Source: Saprospiraceae bacterium
GTDB taxonomy: Bacteria > Bacteroidota > Bacteroidia > Chitinophagales > Saprospiraceae
DNA: 64,000 nt
Assembly (NCBI GenBank): GCA_016711125.1
Contig: JADJTQ010000001.1
Coordinates: 930,001-994,000, forward strand
Direction of reading: 5' to 3'
Numbering within the stretch: the stretch's first letter is position 1; each line of letters starts with the position of its first letter. The position numbers and the translations under genes were made by a program. A model generated the notes under the pieces. It searched no databases. It was not told the DNA's origin and saw only the letters and a program-made list of their open reading frames with translations. Below are positions 11,323-22,486 of the stretch, in pieces.

Positions 11323-12462
11323 ATGAAATTTGAGACTAAAGTGATCCATGCGGGTATCGTTCCCGATCCGGCTACCGGTGCTATAATGACCCCAATCTAT
11401 CAAACATCAACTTATGTTCAGGAGTCACCGGGCAAACATAAAGGGTATGAATACGCACGCACCCAAAACCCTACCCGATCGGCGTTGGAAGCAAATCTGG
11501 CGGCCCTTGAGAATGGGGTGGATGCCATTTGCTTTGCTTCGGGTCTAGCCGCTATGGATGCCGTCCTTAAATTGCTGGATCCAGGTGATGAGATTATTTC
11601 CACTTACGAATTGTACGGTGGCTCTTACCGGCTCATGGTCCAAATATTTGCGAAATATGGGATAAAGACCCATTTTATCGATTTGAATGATAAGAATGCA
11701 CTGAAAAGCCACATCAATGACAAAACGAAGCTGATTTGGATTGAAACCCCGACTAACCCAATGTTGTCGATATTAGATATTAAGTATATCTGCTCCGTCG
11801 CCAAAAAACATAAGATCATCACCTGTGTGGATAATACCTTCGCCACTCCCTTTTTACAGAATCCGATCGACCTGGGAGCCGACCTGGTGCATCACTCAGC
11901 TACCAAATATTTGGCCGGTCACTCGGATGTGATTTTGGGTGCTGTAATATCTCATGATAAGGAGCTGGCACAAAGACTGCATTTCATACAGAATGCCTCC
12001 GGTGCGGTACCTGGGCCTCAAGACTGTTTTCTCACATTGCGCGGGATTAAGACATTACATCTACGCGTTCAACGTGCATGTGACAATGCAGTGGAAATTG
12101 CTGCCTTTCTGAAAAAGCACAAGAAAGTGGATAAGGTCTTCTACCCTGGATTTAAAGATGCTCATAATCACCTGATTGCCAAGAAACAAATGCGCCACTA
12201 TGGAGCAATGATTTCTTTTACCATGAAAAGTGATACCAAAAGAACTGCATTCAAAGTTTTGGACAAAACCAAAATTTTCAGCCTCGCAGAGTCTTTGGGA
12301 GGGGTTGAATCACTTATTGGCCACCCATCCAGCATGACGCATGCCTCAATTCCTAAAAAAGAACGTCTGAGTATCGGTCTTACAGACTCTCTAATTCGAC
12401 TAAGCGTCGGTGTTGAGCATATTGATGATCTGATTGACGATCTGAAAGCGGCTCTCGGATAA
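11323..12462 (+). CDS. Cystathionine gamma-synthase/gamma-lyase family PLP enzyme
   Basis: Cys/Met metabolism PLP-dependent transsulfuration enzyme, 379 residues. Visible features: the N-terminal TKVIHAG and PIYQTSTY, the Tyr-Arg pair in YEYARTQNPTR, the glycine-rich cofactor loop FASGLAAMDA, DNTFATPFLQNP, the Schiff-base lysine in HHSATKYLAGHSD, and the C-terminal LGGVESLIGHPSSMTH and RLSVGVE. It could act as MetB (homoserine ester to cystathionine) or as a gamma-lyase; the sequence alone does not separate these for me. It stands alone, with no other methionine genes nearby. Confidence 0.88.
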   Translation: MKFETKVIHAGIVPDPATGAIMTPIYQTSTYVQESPGKHKGYEYARTQNPTRSALEANLAALENGVDAICFASGLAAMDAVLKLLDPGDEIISTYELYGGSYRLMVQIFAKYGIKTHFIDLNDKNALKSHINDKTKLIWIETPTNPMLSILDIKYICSVAKKHKIITCVDNTFATPFLQNPIDLGADLVHHSATKYLAGHSDVILGAVISHDKELAQRLHFIQNASGAVPGPQDCFLTLRGIKTLHLRVQRACDNAVEIAAFLKKHKKVDKVFYPGFKDAHNHLIAKKQMRHYGAMISFTMKSDTKRTAFKVLDKTKIFSLAESLGGVESLIGHPSSMTHASIPKKERLSIGLTDSLIRLSVGVEHIDDLIDDLKAALG

Positions 12463-12563
12463 GGTTGACTCGCGAAGCAATAGTCTCATATATAACTGAT
12501 TATCATATAGATACGCATGTATCATTTTTTATACTAAATTTGGAGAACCAAATGTGATCGCAC

Positions 12564-14771
12564 GTGGCGAAGAAAAAAACTTCGAGGAAAAGTTCTTCAA
12601 AGCCTGCTCCACCAATGGACCGGATCCAGGCCAAACTACCTGTCTTAGAGCGGGACACTTCGACTTTATGGATTAAAGACACCGGATTATCGATTGCTCA
12701 ATTAAGAAATCTGCGATATGTAGTGCTTGGCCTGGCATTGATCATGAGCGTGCTCTCCACCAGGGTTGGTCTCAATGGAGATGATGATGTGCAGGCCCGA
12801 TACGCATCCGACCTCTCATCATTTTACACGACTTTTGGCAACGACACTTCCTGTTTTGTAAGTGGCCCCGAGATCAAGTATTATGGAGCCCTCTTCGAAT
12901 TAGTGACTGGAGTTAACAATCAATTGTTTGGTTTTGATAAATCAGAACCCCGGTATTATACTGTAAGACATATCTGGAATGCAATATTTGGCTGCATTGC
13001 CATGTATTTTCTCGCCCTATTAGTGGGTGAAGTAGCTGGTTTTCAAGCATCAATATTGAGTTTGTTTTTGATTTTTTTCACTATGCGGTTTTTAGGGCAT
13101 AGTCTATTCAATCCCAAAGACATCCCCTTCGCTGCTGGATACATGGTGTCCATGTATTATATATACCGATGTCTTAAGTCGCTGCCAAAGGTGCCCCTAA
13201 CTACATTGCTCGGACTGGCGGCGGGCATCATGATGAGTATTGGCATTCGGATTGGCGGTATTTTGGTCATAGGATATCTAGGACTAGCCCTGGCCTTTTA
13301 TTTTCTATTTAAGTACGGTTTTAGGGCTATTTTTTCTTATGCACTAAGACCATATTTACGCGCTTTTTTTGTGCCATCTGTACTTGGTACTATAGGTGCC
13401 TTGTTGGTCTGGCCTTATGGCCTGGTCAGCCCTTTTCAGAATATTCCGGCAGCTCTGGAGGCCTTTTCCAATTTTCAATATGCCATCAAAGTACTCTTTG
13501 AAGGCCGCCAGGTATGGTCCAGCGAAATTCCGGTCGAATATTTACTGACCTGGATGGGCCTAACAATGCCAGTTTTTAGTTTGCTTGGTATTTTACTGTT
13601 TGTAATCCTAAGCCGAAACTTATTTAGGCGCTATAATGCGATTCCGATCATTCTTTGTCTCTTTGCTTTCGCATTTCCCATTGTCTATGTTTTGGCATCC
13701 GGTTCGATTCTATACGATGGCTGGCGACATTTTTTGTTTACTTACCCCCCTTTGGTATTTCTTATTGCATTGGCCTGGCAAACTCTGATACTCCACTTTC
13801 AAGGCAGTAAATGGCAATATGCCGTCTGGGGGCTTTTGGGCCTGACTTCCATAGATTCAATGATCTTTCTTATTCGTAATTCGGCTTATCCTTATATCTA
13901 CTTCAACCCATTGGCAGGTGGTATTAAGGGCGCATATGGTGCCTTTGAGTTGGACTACTGGGGTGCCAGCGTCAAGCAGTCGGTTGAAGCACTTGAGGAT
14001 GCAGGAATCCTTTCTTTGCAAATGCCGGACACCGTAACGATCGCCAGTAATTTTTCGCACCCGGTACATGTTTACACCAAAAAGTACAAGGGAATGGTTA
14101 AAGTAAACTACGTGCGTTGGAGGCAACGATACGACCATCCCTGGGACTATGGGATCTTTGTAAACCGCTTTGTGGATGGCACATATCTTCAGGAAGGTTA
14201 TTGGCCTACCTCGAAGACCATCAAAGCGATCAATGCAAACGGAAGACCTATTGCAATCATTGAAAAAGAGGGGGTCAATTCAGATGCTTATCGCTCTGCC
14301 GTGGCTGTCACACAGCAAAATTGGGATCAAGTGATATATTATGCCGATCGGGAAACCAAGGCTCATCCTGACAATGAAATGGCCTGGATCAATCTGGGAA
14401 TGGGTTACCTTAATAGAAATCAGTTTGCGGAGGCAAGGGACCCCCTTCTGCGTGCCCTAGAGATAGTGCCTGAGAATCAAAATGCCTTAAACTTCATGGG
14501 CTACTACTATTTTATGACTAGCAACCTGAACGATGCTTATTCCACTTTTATCAAGGCAATTGATCTGCACAAAACGAATGGTACTGCATATTACTATCTT
14601 GGTAGGATTGAATATGATCGGGGCAACTTCATGGAGGCGATAAAATTCGCGAAAGATGGCATTGATGGAAGCCCGGTACTCCGCTCTGTTATCAATTGGC
14701 GGCAGAGAGTTTACGGGCTATCGGTGATACTGGGAATGCGCAACGATATCAAGCCGTTTTTGAGCGATTGA
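12564..14771 (+). CDS. Multispanning GT39-like membrane protein with C-terminal TPRs
   Basis: 735-residue protein. A basic, lysine/serine-rich N-terminus precedes about ten or more hydrophobic helices (residues about 50-450), then a soluble domain and two to three tetratricopeptide repeats (about 600-720: AWINLGMGYLNRNQFAEA, NALNFMGYYYFMTSNLNDA, AYYYLGRIEYDRGNFMEA). The membrane part resembles lipid-linked-sugar glycosyltransferases of the GT39/ArnT type: an acidic GDDD motif in the first periplasmic loop and a conserved HSLFNPKDIPFAAGY segment. The start is GTG at 12564, because an ATG just upstream runs straight into TGA. The substrate is unknown. A transferase that glycosylates exported proteins or lipids is an inference. 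Confidence 0.6.
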   Translation: MAKKKTSRKSSSKPAPPMDRIQAKLPVLERDTSTLWIKDTGLSIAQLRNLRYVVLGLALIMSVLSTRVGLNGDDDVQARYASDLSSFYTTFGNDTSCFVSGPEIKYYGALFELVTGVNNQLFGFDKSEPRYYTVRHIWNAIFGCIAMYFLALLVGEVAGFQASILSLFLIFFTMRFLGHSLFNPKDIPFAAGYMVSMYYIYRCLKSLPKVPLTTLLGLAAGIMMSIGIRIGGILVIGYLGLALAFYFLFKYGFRAIFSYALRPYLRAFFVPSVLGTIGALLVWPYGLVSPFQNIPAALEAFSNFQYAIKVLFEGRQVWSSEIPVEYLLTWMGLTMPVFSLLGILLFVILSRNLFRRYNAIPIILCLFAFAFPIVYVLASGSILYDGWRHFLFTYPPLVFLIALAWQTLILHFQGSKWQYAVWGLLGLTSIDSMIFLIRNSAYPYIYFNPLAGGIKGAYGAFELDYWGASVKQSVEALEDAGILSLQMPDTVTIASNFSHPVHVYTKKYKGMVKVNYVRWRQRYDHPWDYGIFVNRFVDGTYLQEGYWPTSKTIKAINANGRPIAIIEKEGVNSDAYRSAVAVTQQNWDQVIYYADRETKAHPDNEMAWINLGMGYLNRNQFAEARDPLLRALEIVPENQNALNFMGYYYFMTSNLNDAYSTFIKAIDLHKTNGTAYYYLGRIEYDRGNFMEAIKFAKDGIDGSPVLRSVINWRQRVYGLSVILGMRNDIKPFLSD

Positions 14772-14793
14772 CTGGAAGATAAAGCGCTTTGTC

Positions 14794-15978
14794 CTATAGC
14801 TTCTCGATCACCATTGCTGATGCACCGCCACCACCATTGCAAATGGTTGCCAATCCATAACGTCCACCTTCCGACTGCAATACATTATTCAAAGTGGTCA
14901 CAATTCTTGCTCCTGAAGCTCCAAGAGGATGGCCCAGTGATACTGCACCCCCGTGAATATTGATTTTCTTGAGGTCAATATCCATTATTTTTGCAAACGC
15001 AAGTGCCACCACCGAAAATGCCTCATTCACTTCGTAGAAATCAATATCAGAGATCGTCAAACCGGCTCTTTTTAGTGCCAATGGTGTCGCCAACGTAGGA
15101 GCGGTAGTAAACCATGACGGCTCATGTGCTGCATCAGCAAATGACACAACCCGGGCTATGGGTTTTAAGTTGTATTTCTTTACAGCTGATTCACTTGCAA
15201 GTACCACCGCCGAAGCCCCGTCATTAATAGTGGATGCATTGGCGGCAGTGACTGTCCCATCTTTGCTAAATGCAGCTCTTAGAGATGGGATTTTATCGAA
15301 ATTTACCTTTTTGAACTCCTCATCTTCGTCAAGCATAACCGGATCGCCTTTCCGCTGTGGGATAGCCACCGGTATTATCTCATGTTTGAATATTCCTTTT
15401 TCTGTGGTTTGGGCGCTGAGTTGATAAGATCTTATGGCAAAATGGTCTTGATCCTCCCTGGATATCCCATACTTAGTTGCTGTTTGATCCGCAAAAGTGC
15501 CCATAGCACACTGATCGTAGACATCCTCAAGACCGTCTCTGACCAAGCCGTCAATCAAAGTCGCATTTCCATATTTATATCCAAACCTTGCTTTCGGTAC
15601 ATAGAAGGGAATCTGAGACATGTTTTCCATACCTCCGGCAACGACAATTTCATTTTGTTGCAGCATGATGCTTTGGGCACCGAACATAATAGCTTTCATT
15701 CCGGAAGCACAAACTTTGTTGACAGTGGTACAGGGTACCTGATTAGAAATGCCTGATTTGAGGGCAACTTGCCTTGCCGGTGCTTGTCCCAGATTAGCTG
15801 AAACAACATTACCCATGATCAATTCATCTACCCATTCAGTTTGTACACTAGCTTGGGCTAACGCTCCTTTAACCGCAGTAACTCCAAGGTCTACAGCCGA
15901 AATCTCCGACAATACGCCCCCAAAACTACCGATCGGCGTACGTATTGCTGAAATGATATATACTTTACCGTGATTCAT
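14794..15978 (-). CDS. Acetyl-CoA acetyltransferase (thiolase)
   Basis: 394-residue type II thiolase that reversibly condenses two acetyl-CoA or cleaves acetoacetyl-CoA. The nucleophilic cysteine is in NKVCASGMKA, the catalytic His in GGAVSLGHPLGASGARI and the second cysteine in TICNGGGGAS; NEAFSVVALAF is also present. ATG at 15978 is preceded by a purine-rich AGAGAGGA sequence, so the upstream in-frame ATG is not needed. It is divergent from radC, and a TACATTTG box lies on its strand at 16007-16000. No other fatty-acid or ketone-body gene is adjacent. Confidence 0.92.
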   Translation of the reverse strand: MNHGKVYIISAIRTPIGSFGGVLSEISAVDLGVTAVKGALAQASVQTEWVDELIMGNVVSANLGQAPARQVALKSGISNQVPCTTVNKVCASGMKAIMFGAQSIMLQQNEIVVAGGMENMSQIPFYVPKARFGYKYGNATLIDGLVRDGLEDVYDQCAMGTFADQTATKYGISREDQDHFAIRSYQLSAQTTEKGIFKHEIIPVAIPQRKGDPVMLDEDEEFKKVNFDKIPSLRAAFSKDGTVTAANASTINDGASAVVLASESAVKKYNLKPIARVVSFADAAHEPSWFTTAPTLATPLALKRAGLTISDIDFYEVNEAFSVVALAFAKIMDIDLKKINIHGGAVSLGHPLGASGARIVTTLNNVLQSEGGRYGLATICNGGGGASAMVIEKL

Positions 15979-16055
15979 ATCCTCTCTTTTTAATGTAGGC
16001 AAATGTAAGTGTTCGTGGCTTTTATTTATATTTTTAGGAGATGATCTAGCGCATC

Positions 16056-16757
16056 ATGCCAAGAAAAGAAAAAGAATCTTCATCTATCAAGTCCTGGGCT
16101 GCCGATGATCAGCCAAGGTACAAGCTGTTGCATAAAGGACGACATTCACTTTCCGATTCAGAGCTATTAGCAATCCTCATTGGTAGTGGTGGTGTAGCTC
16201 AATCGGCTGTCGAATTAGCGCGGCAAATCGTTCAATCTGTCGATACAGACCTTGAGCAACTTGCCAGACTGACCCTGGGAGATCTCATGAAATTCAAAGG
16301 AATCGGGGAGGCAAAAGCCATCACGATAGCAGCAGCCCTCGAACTTGGAAGACGCCGCCAGATGAATATTGGCAAGCAGAAAGTATTGATAAAAGACAGT
16401 TTATCAGCCTATGAAGCAATAGCCCCGCATCTGCTTGACAAAAACCATGAAGAGTTTTGGATCTTATATTTAAACCGCTCTAATCGTGTCATTTTCCGGT
16501 TCTGTGCCAGTGTAGGTGGCGTTGCAGCCACTTATGTCGACCCGAAAGTCATTTTTGCTAAAGCTGTCGAATTATTTGCTTCGTCCCTTATTTTGTGCCA
16601 TAACCATCCAAGTGGTCAGCTAAGACCAAGTTCTCACGACATCAATCTTACCAGAAAATTGCAGGAGGCAGGTAAAGTTTTAGATATTGTGGTGGCCGAT
16701 CATTTGATCATCGGAGATCAGTCTTATTTGAGTTTTGCTGATGAAGGTTTGATGTAG
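16056..16757 (+). CDS. radC: RadC/UPF0758 family JAB-domain protein
   Basis: 233-residue protein of the RadC family. The N-terminal UPF0758 helical part contains LSDSELLAILIGSG; a helix-hairpin-helix follows (KFKGIGEAKAITI); the C-terminal JAB/MPN domain has the metal motif CHNHPSGQLRPSSHD. Despite the gene name, a repair role is not established for the family. It lies upstream of the ABC exporter on the same strand with a 60-base gap. Confidence 0.93.
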   Translation: MPRKEKESSSIKSWAADDQPRYKLLHKGRHSLSDSELLAILIGSGGVAQSAVELARQIVQSVDTDLEQLARLTLGDLMKFKGIGEAKAITIAAALELGRRRQMNIGKQKVLIKDSLSAYEAIAPHLLDKNHEEFWILYLNRSNRVIFRFCASVGGVAATYVDPKVIFAKAVELFASSLILCHNHPSGQLRPSSHDINLTRKLQEAGKVLDIVVADHLIIGDQSYLSFADEGLM

Positions 16758-16816
16758 GAACCCAGTGAAAACATCTTGCAGACCTATTGTGTTATTAGAT
16801 ATTTTAGATCCTTTTT

Positions 16817-18580
16817 ATGAGTGCTGAGGGTACGCCTAGCTTTGATTATCAGATTTTAAGCCGAATTCTTAAACTGGCATGGCCATATCGCAAGGTTTTT
16901 TTGGTAGCGGGCCTTTTCGCCATTTTATTGGCTCCCGCGGCATCACTAAGACCTTACCTGATCAATCGAATGGTCGATGACTACATCGTGCAATTTGATC
17001 TCCACGGGATGTTGCAAATGACGGGTTTAATCACTCTGCTTCTGGTCTTGGAGGTGATCTTGCAATATGGATTTATTTACTCAACAAACTTGCTGGGACA
17101 ATCGGTGATCAGAGATTTAAGAAAATCAGTTTTTAGCCATATTGTTGATTTGCGATTGCGGTATTTTGATCAGACTCCGATCGGCACGATTACGACCAGG
17201 ACGATCAGTGATATCGAATCGATTAATAATGTATTCTCAGAGGGGGTCATTACGATTGTAGCCGATATCCTCGCTATCATTGTCATTTTAGTGATTATGT
17301 TTATGTCGAGTTGGCAATTGACGGTTATTTGCATAGCAACTTTACCGCTCATGCTCATCGCGACCTATGTCTTTAAGGAAAAAGTCAAATCCGCTTTCCA
17401 GGTGGTGCGTACCCAAATAGCCAGGATGAACGCGTTTTTACAAGAGCGCATTTCGGGTATGAGAATTGTACAAATCTTTACGGCTGAAAAACGCGAATTG
17501 GAAAAGTTCAGGATCATTAATCGGGAATATACGCAAGCTAACCTCAACTCAATCCTGTATTACGCTGTGTTTTTTTCCGGTAGTCGAAATCATTTCTGCT
17601 TTGGCCCTCGGGCTTATGGTATGGTGGGGAGCCAGAGGAGTGATTAGCGAGGAGATCTCATTTGGAGCACTCGTGGCTTTTCCTATTTACTTGTCGATGT
17701 TATTCAGACCATTGCGTTTCATTGCTGATCGATTCAATACCTTGCAGATGGGTGTTGTGGCAGCCGATCGGGTCTTTAAGGTGATCGACAATAATGAGCG
17801 TATTGATAATTCGGGCACAATCAAGGTGAAAAGTCTGAAGGAGATATCAAGTTTGAGAATGTCGTTTTTGCTTACGACGGCATTAATAATGTGCTTAAAG
17901 ATGTCTCTTTTTCAGTAAACCCAGGTGAGACCCTGGCATTGGTCGGTAGTACCGGGGCAGGTAAGTCAACCATCATCAATATTCTCAACCGCTTTTATGA
18001 GATTCAGGGTGGACAGGTAAAGATTGACGACATCGAAATCAAAAAATATGAATTGGCAGCCTTACGTAGCAGAATCTCTATTGTATTGCAGGATGTCTTT
18101 CTTTTTGCAGGCACTATTTATGAGAATATTACTTTAAGAGATCGTCAGATTGATCGAGAGCAGGTGATCGAAGCTTCCAAAATGATCGGAGCCCATGAAT
18201 TTATCAGCAAAATGCCTGAAGGCTATGATTTTAAGGTAAATGAGCGTGGTAATAATCTTTCGACGGGTCAGAGACAGATCATTTCTTTCATACGGGCATT
18301 GGTATTTAATCCTGATATATTGATTCTGGATGAAGCGACTTCTTCGGTAGATAGCGAGACTGAATCGATTATACAATATGCTATCGAAAAATTGATTCAA
18401 AAACGCACGTCAATCATTATTGCACATCGGCTTTCGACCATCAAACATGCAGATAAGATCGGTGTCTTGAGTCATGGTCGATTAGTTGAATTTGGCACCC
18501 ACGAGCAGCTTCTTGACAAGCCCGCCGGTCACTACAAGAAACTGTACGAAATGCAATTTGTAGAGGCAAATTCCTATTGA
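16817..18580 (+). CDS. MsbA-like ABC exporter (fused TMD-NBD; two frameshifts)
   Basis: Half-size ABC exporter of about 588 residues after repair. Six membrane helices fill about residues 25-310 (including the coupling region RYFDQTPIGTITTR). The nucleotide-binding domain has Walker A GSTGAGKST, the Q-loop VLQDVFLF, signature LSTGQRQ, Walker B ILILDEATSSVD and the H-loop IIAHRLST. The frame is lost at a seven-T run (17570-17576, one T too many) and at GG (17840-17841, one G too few); repairing both gives continuous FFPVVEIISA and LKGDIKFENVVFAY. It probably exports lipid or drug substrates as a homodimer; the substrate cannot be read from the sequence. Confidence 0.85.
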
Positions 18581-18670
18581 TCAGACAGATTGATCGAAAA
18601 ATTGACCTGATCAAGCTATAAAATCAAACTTTTTCATCGCTTAAGGTTTTATATTGAAAGAGACAATCAG

Positions 18671-19137
18671 ATGACTTACCATGACAATTTTGAAAAACGA
18701 TACAACTCTTCGAATGCCATCGTAGGAATACTGTTTATGGTAGTCGTTCTGTTTATATTATTCTGGTTAGCAAAAAGTGTTTTTACTATTCTTGCCTGGT
18801 TAGCTCCGGCACTATTTGTCGCTGCGCTGATCATTGATTACCGATCAGTGCTAAACTATGGAAAATGGTTGGTTAATCAACTGAAAAACAATACATTAAA
18901 TGGAATTCTTTTTCAATACTAACCGTTGTTGGATTTCCGGTTGTCGCACTTTTGTTGTTTGGTCGTGCTGTCTTCACCAAAAAAATGAAGGCATTGGAAA
19001 AATCATACATTGAGCAAAGAGAAGGTGTTTATGCCGAATACGAAGTAGTCGATGAAAAAGAGGCCATTCTTGATCTCCCTCCTCTGGAAGAAAGAAAACA
19101 ACCGGCAAAAGATGATTACGAGCAGCTCTTTGACTAG
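18671..19137 (+). CDS. Small membrane protein of unknown function (frameshifted)
   Basis: About 155 residues after adding one T to the run at 18909-18913. Three to four hydrophobic segments are seen: IVGILFMVVVLFILFWL, VFTILAWLAPALFVAALII, and after the break ILTVVGFPVVALLLFG. The C-terminal tail is charged and acidic (EVVDEKEAILDLPPLEERKQP) and probably cytoplasmic. I do not recognise a family. It sits between the ABC exporter and a glycosyltransferase on the same strand, so a shared envelope operon is possible. Confidence 0.6.
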
Positions 19138-19167
19138 TTTTAGGTCTATCTAAACAGCCGGGTCAGC

Positions 19168-20306
19168 TTGGTACTTTACTTATTGTTTTCTTTTTTGGTT
19201 GCGTTTATATACTTCACTCTCCAAATCTCCTTGACTTTATCGTGGCGTAGGTTAAATTCCGATCTATTTTGGAAAGGAGAATTTCCACTGGTTAGTGTTG
19301 TAATTGCTGCCCGAAACGAAGCCGACAACCTTGATGCGATTATTAGGTCAGTTCTAACCCAAAAATATCCTGACGGTCAGTTTGAACTCATTTTGGTTGA
19401 CAACCATTCGACAGATGAATCATTGTCGATCATGATTTCCCATGCTCGCAGTGATGCCAGAATCAAAATCATCGATCTATCGAAGAAACTTCCAGTCCAT
19501 CAGGCTTTCAAAAAACACGCACTGACTGCGGGCATTGAAAGAGCAAGTGGTGAGATCATCCTGACTACTGATGCCGACTGCATCGTACCTGATGAGTGGA
19601 TACATCATATGGTCGGATATATTTTGGCAACTGGTAAAGACCTCATCACTGGTCCGGTAAAGATCGCTGAAGCGATCCTATTGATTGAAAAGTACCAGCA
19701 GTTGGAATTGGCAGGACTGGCGGTAGCGACCGGAGGGGGGATCCAAAACCGGTGTCTGCTAATGGCCAACGGAGCTAATTTAGCTTTTAAAAGAGAAAAT
19801 TTCCAGAATCACCGGGTTATTCGGATATGCCCGCAGTTGCCTCGGGCGACGATGTTTTTTTGTTGCAAAAACTGTATTTGGCCAATCCGTCAAGTGTTGG
19901 TTTTTTCAAAGACTCTAGAGTGGTGGTAGCTACCAAAAGCTGTCCTGATGTCCGCTCTTTTCTCCAACAACGCAAACGTTGGTCATCCAAGGCGCGACTC
20001 TACCAACACCTGCCGACCAGGATCTCGGCCATTATAGTGGCTTTAAATAGCGCTATACTTGTGCTGCATCTGGTTTTGAGCTTGACTTGGGGTTTTCCAT
20101 TTTATCTGATTTTATTGCCCCATTTTTCAATTAAGGTCATCGCAGATACCTTCTTATTACGTGCTGGTAGCCGATTTTTTCAGTTGAGTGTTAAGCCCTT
20201 GTTCTTCGTACTTTCTCATCTTGTCAATCCTTTGATCACTCTTGGAGTTACACTAATGACACTTAGTTCGCGATCTTATCACTGGAAAGACAGAAAGACT
20301 AACTAA
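19168..20306 (+). CDS. Membrane-anchored GT2 glycosyltransferase (frameshifted)
   Basis: Family 2 glycosyltransferase of about 380 residues. An N-terminal membrane helix (LLFSFLVAFIYFTLQI) precedes the GT-A domain with SVVIAARNEADNL, LVDNHSTDES, the DxD-type TTDADC and, after the break, SGDDVFLL and the QQRKRW acceptor motif. Two or three C-terminal membrane helices follow. The frame breaks near TTT at 19800-19802; one more T gives the continuous FPESPGYSDMPAVASGDD. The start is unclear, with TTG at 19168 giving the full helix. Acceptor and sugar are unknown; similar proteins make exopolysaccharide or glycolipids. Confidence 0.8.
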
Positions 20307-20353
20307 ATATGAATGTAACCCCGGAGGCTATTGAAATAATAAGAAAAAAACTT

Positions 20354-22302
20354 CTACACATCAACCTTAGCATACTTGGCATTGCGCTCAATAAAGTCTC
20401 GACGCGGTGGTACTTCTTCACCCATCAGCATACTGAATACGCGGTCAGCCTCTACAGAATCATCGATCGTGACCTGCGCATTGTGCGCGAAATAGGGTCC
20501 ATAGTGGTTTCCCAAAGCTGTTCTGCATTCATCTCACCTAAACCTTTGTAGCGCTGGATTTTCACTGATCCGTCATTGGCATTGCCATGGGTGTATGATT
20601 CAATTGCTGCTTTACGCTCTTCTTCCGTCCAGCAATATTGACTTTGTTTGCCTTTTCTTACTTGATAAAGGGGGGGAGCTGCAACATAAATGTGGCCTTT
20701 TTCAACCAATGCTCGCATATAACGGAAAAAGAAAGTGAGAATCAAGGTGGTAATGTGACTTCCATCGACATCAGCGTCACACATAATCACCACTTTATGA
20801 TATCGCAATTTGGCTATGTTCAATATCCTTTCGCCTTCTTTTTCTTCAATACTTACCCCCAGTGCGGTAAACATATTTTTGATCTCTTCATTGTCGTAGA
20901 TCTTATGTTCAAGGGCTTTTTCTACATTGAGTATTTTACCTCTCAATGGCAAAATTGCCTGAAAATGCCTATCGCGACCTTGTTTAGCCGTACCTCCGGC
21001 TGAGTCACCCTCGACCAGAAATATCTCTGATTCAAGCGGGTCTTTAGAGGTACAGTCGGAGAGTTTGCCAGGCAGACCGCCTCCGGTAAGTATATTTTTA
21101 CGCTGAACCGATTCGCGGGCTTTCCTTGCTGCTTCTCTTGCAGTTGCTGCCAGCACAACCTTTCCAACGATTATCTTAGCTTTTCTGGGGTTTTCTTCCA
21201 GGTAATGTTTCAAGACATCACCTACACATTGTGATACGATGGCGGTCACCTCCGAATTTCCCAATTCACCTTTGGTTTGCCCTTTAAACTGGGGCTCCTG
21301 AACCTTTACCGAGACGACTGCTGTAAGTCCTTCTCGAAAATCTTCACCTGATATGGTAAATTTTAATTTGCTAAAAAATCCGTTGTCATTTCCATATTTA
21401 CTGAACTCGCGGGTGATAGCTCGTTTAAATCCACTAACATGGGTACCCCCTTCTTTTGTCGTGATGTTGTTGACAAACGAATAGATGTTTTCCGAATAAC
21501 CGGTATTGTACTGCAATGCCACCTCTACTTCGACATCATCTTTTTTAGCAACGATATGAATCGGTTCATCCAAGAGCGGAGTACGGCTTTGGTCCAAATA
21601 TTGGACAAATTCCATCAAACCTCCTTCTGAATGAAAAGTCTCCGATCGGTAACTACCGTCATCTTCCGTTTCGCGCTCGTCGACGATATAAAGATAAAGA
21701 CCCTTGTTAAGAAAGGCTAGCTCCTTAAGTCTTTGAGCCAATGTTTCATACTTAAAATCCAGGGTCTCAAAAATAGTGGAATCCGGTCTGAAACTGATGA
21801 TAGTCCCGGTCTCGTCGGAATCACCGATTTCGATCACCTGGGTGGTCGGTTTACCTTGGCTATATTCCTGACTAAATACCTTACCCTCACGACGCACCTC
21901 AGCTCTCAAATATTCCGATAATGCATTTACACAGGATACCCCTACCCCATGCAGACCTCCGGATACCTTGTAGGTGTCTTTATCAAACTTTCCACCGGCA
22001 TGCAACACAGTCATGACCACCTCTAGAGCAGATTTCTGCAGTTTCTCATGCAGACCCACCGGAATACCGCGACCATTGTCCTTGACGGTCATCGAATGAT
22101 CTGTGTGTACGATTACATCAATACGATCACAATAACCAGCCAGATGCTCATCGATCGAGTTGTCGACTACCTCCCAAACAAGGTGATGCAGGCCTTTGAT
22201 ATCGGTGCTTCCGATATACATACCAGGTCTTTTCCTTACTGCCTCCAGTCCTTCAAGTGCCTGAATGTTATTGGCACCGTATTCATTTTTATTCGCTGTC
22301 AT
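20354..22302 (-). CDS. gyrB: DNA gyrase subunit B (frameshift near the C-terminus)
   Basis: ATPase subunit of DNA gyrase, about 649 residues after repair. The GHKL ATPase has VWEVVDNSIDEH, DNGRGIPVG and GGLHGVGVSCVN; the transducer follows; the TOPRIM domain has LVEGDSAGG and MCDADVDGSHI; the tail contains RYKGLGEMNAEQLWETTM. One G is missing near 20478. With it, ATG GCG CAG continues as AQVTIDDSVEADRVFSMLMG and ends DFIERNAKYAKVDV at TAG (20356-20354). Without it the protein would stop about 40 residues early. ATG at 22302 is chosen because conservation begins just after it. An essential gene broken this way is strong evidence for sequence error. Confidence 0.95.
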
Positions 22303-22486
22303 TAAAGGATTTTTGTTCCAGTGATTTTGGAGCTGCAAAGATACGGATTTACCCTCGCTTTACACAGATTATTCTGTTGTTAAATCGTTAATTTATAGCT
22401 TATTGTATAGAAAATATTTTATCTATAAATTGTTTTTCAGGTATTGTATTTTTAAGGACTTTTTTAGTGGCAAAATTTAGACCTTT

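Noticed and set aside
20309..20551. An 80-codon plus-strand frame after the glycosyltransferase gene
   Set aside because: It is antisense to the true C-terminal end of gyrB, which appears once the frameshift is repaired.
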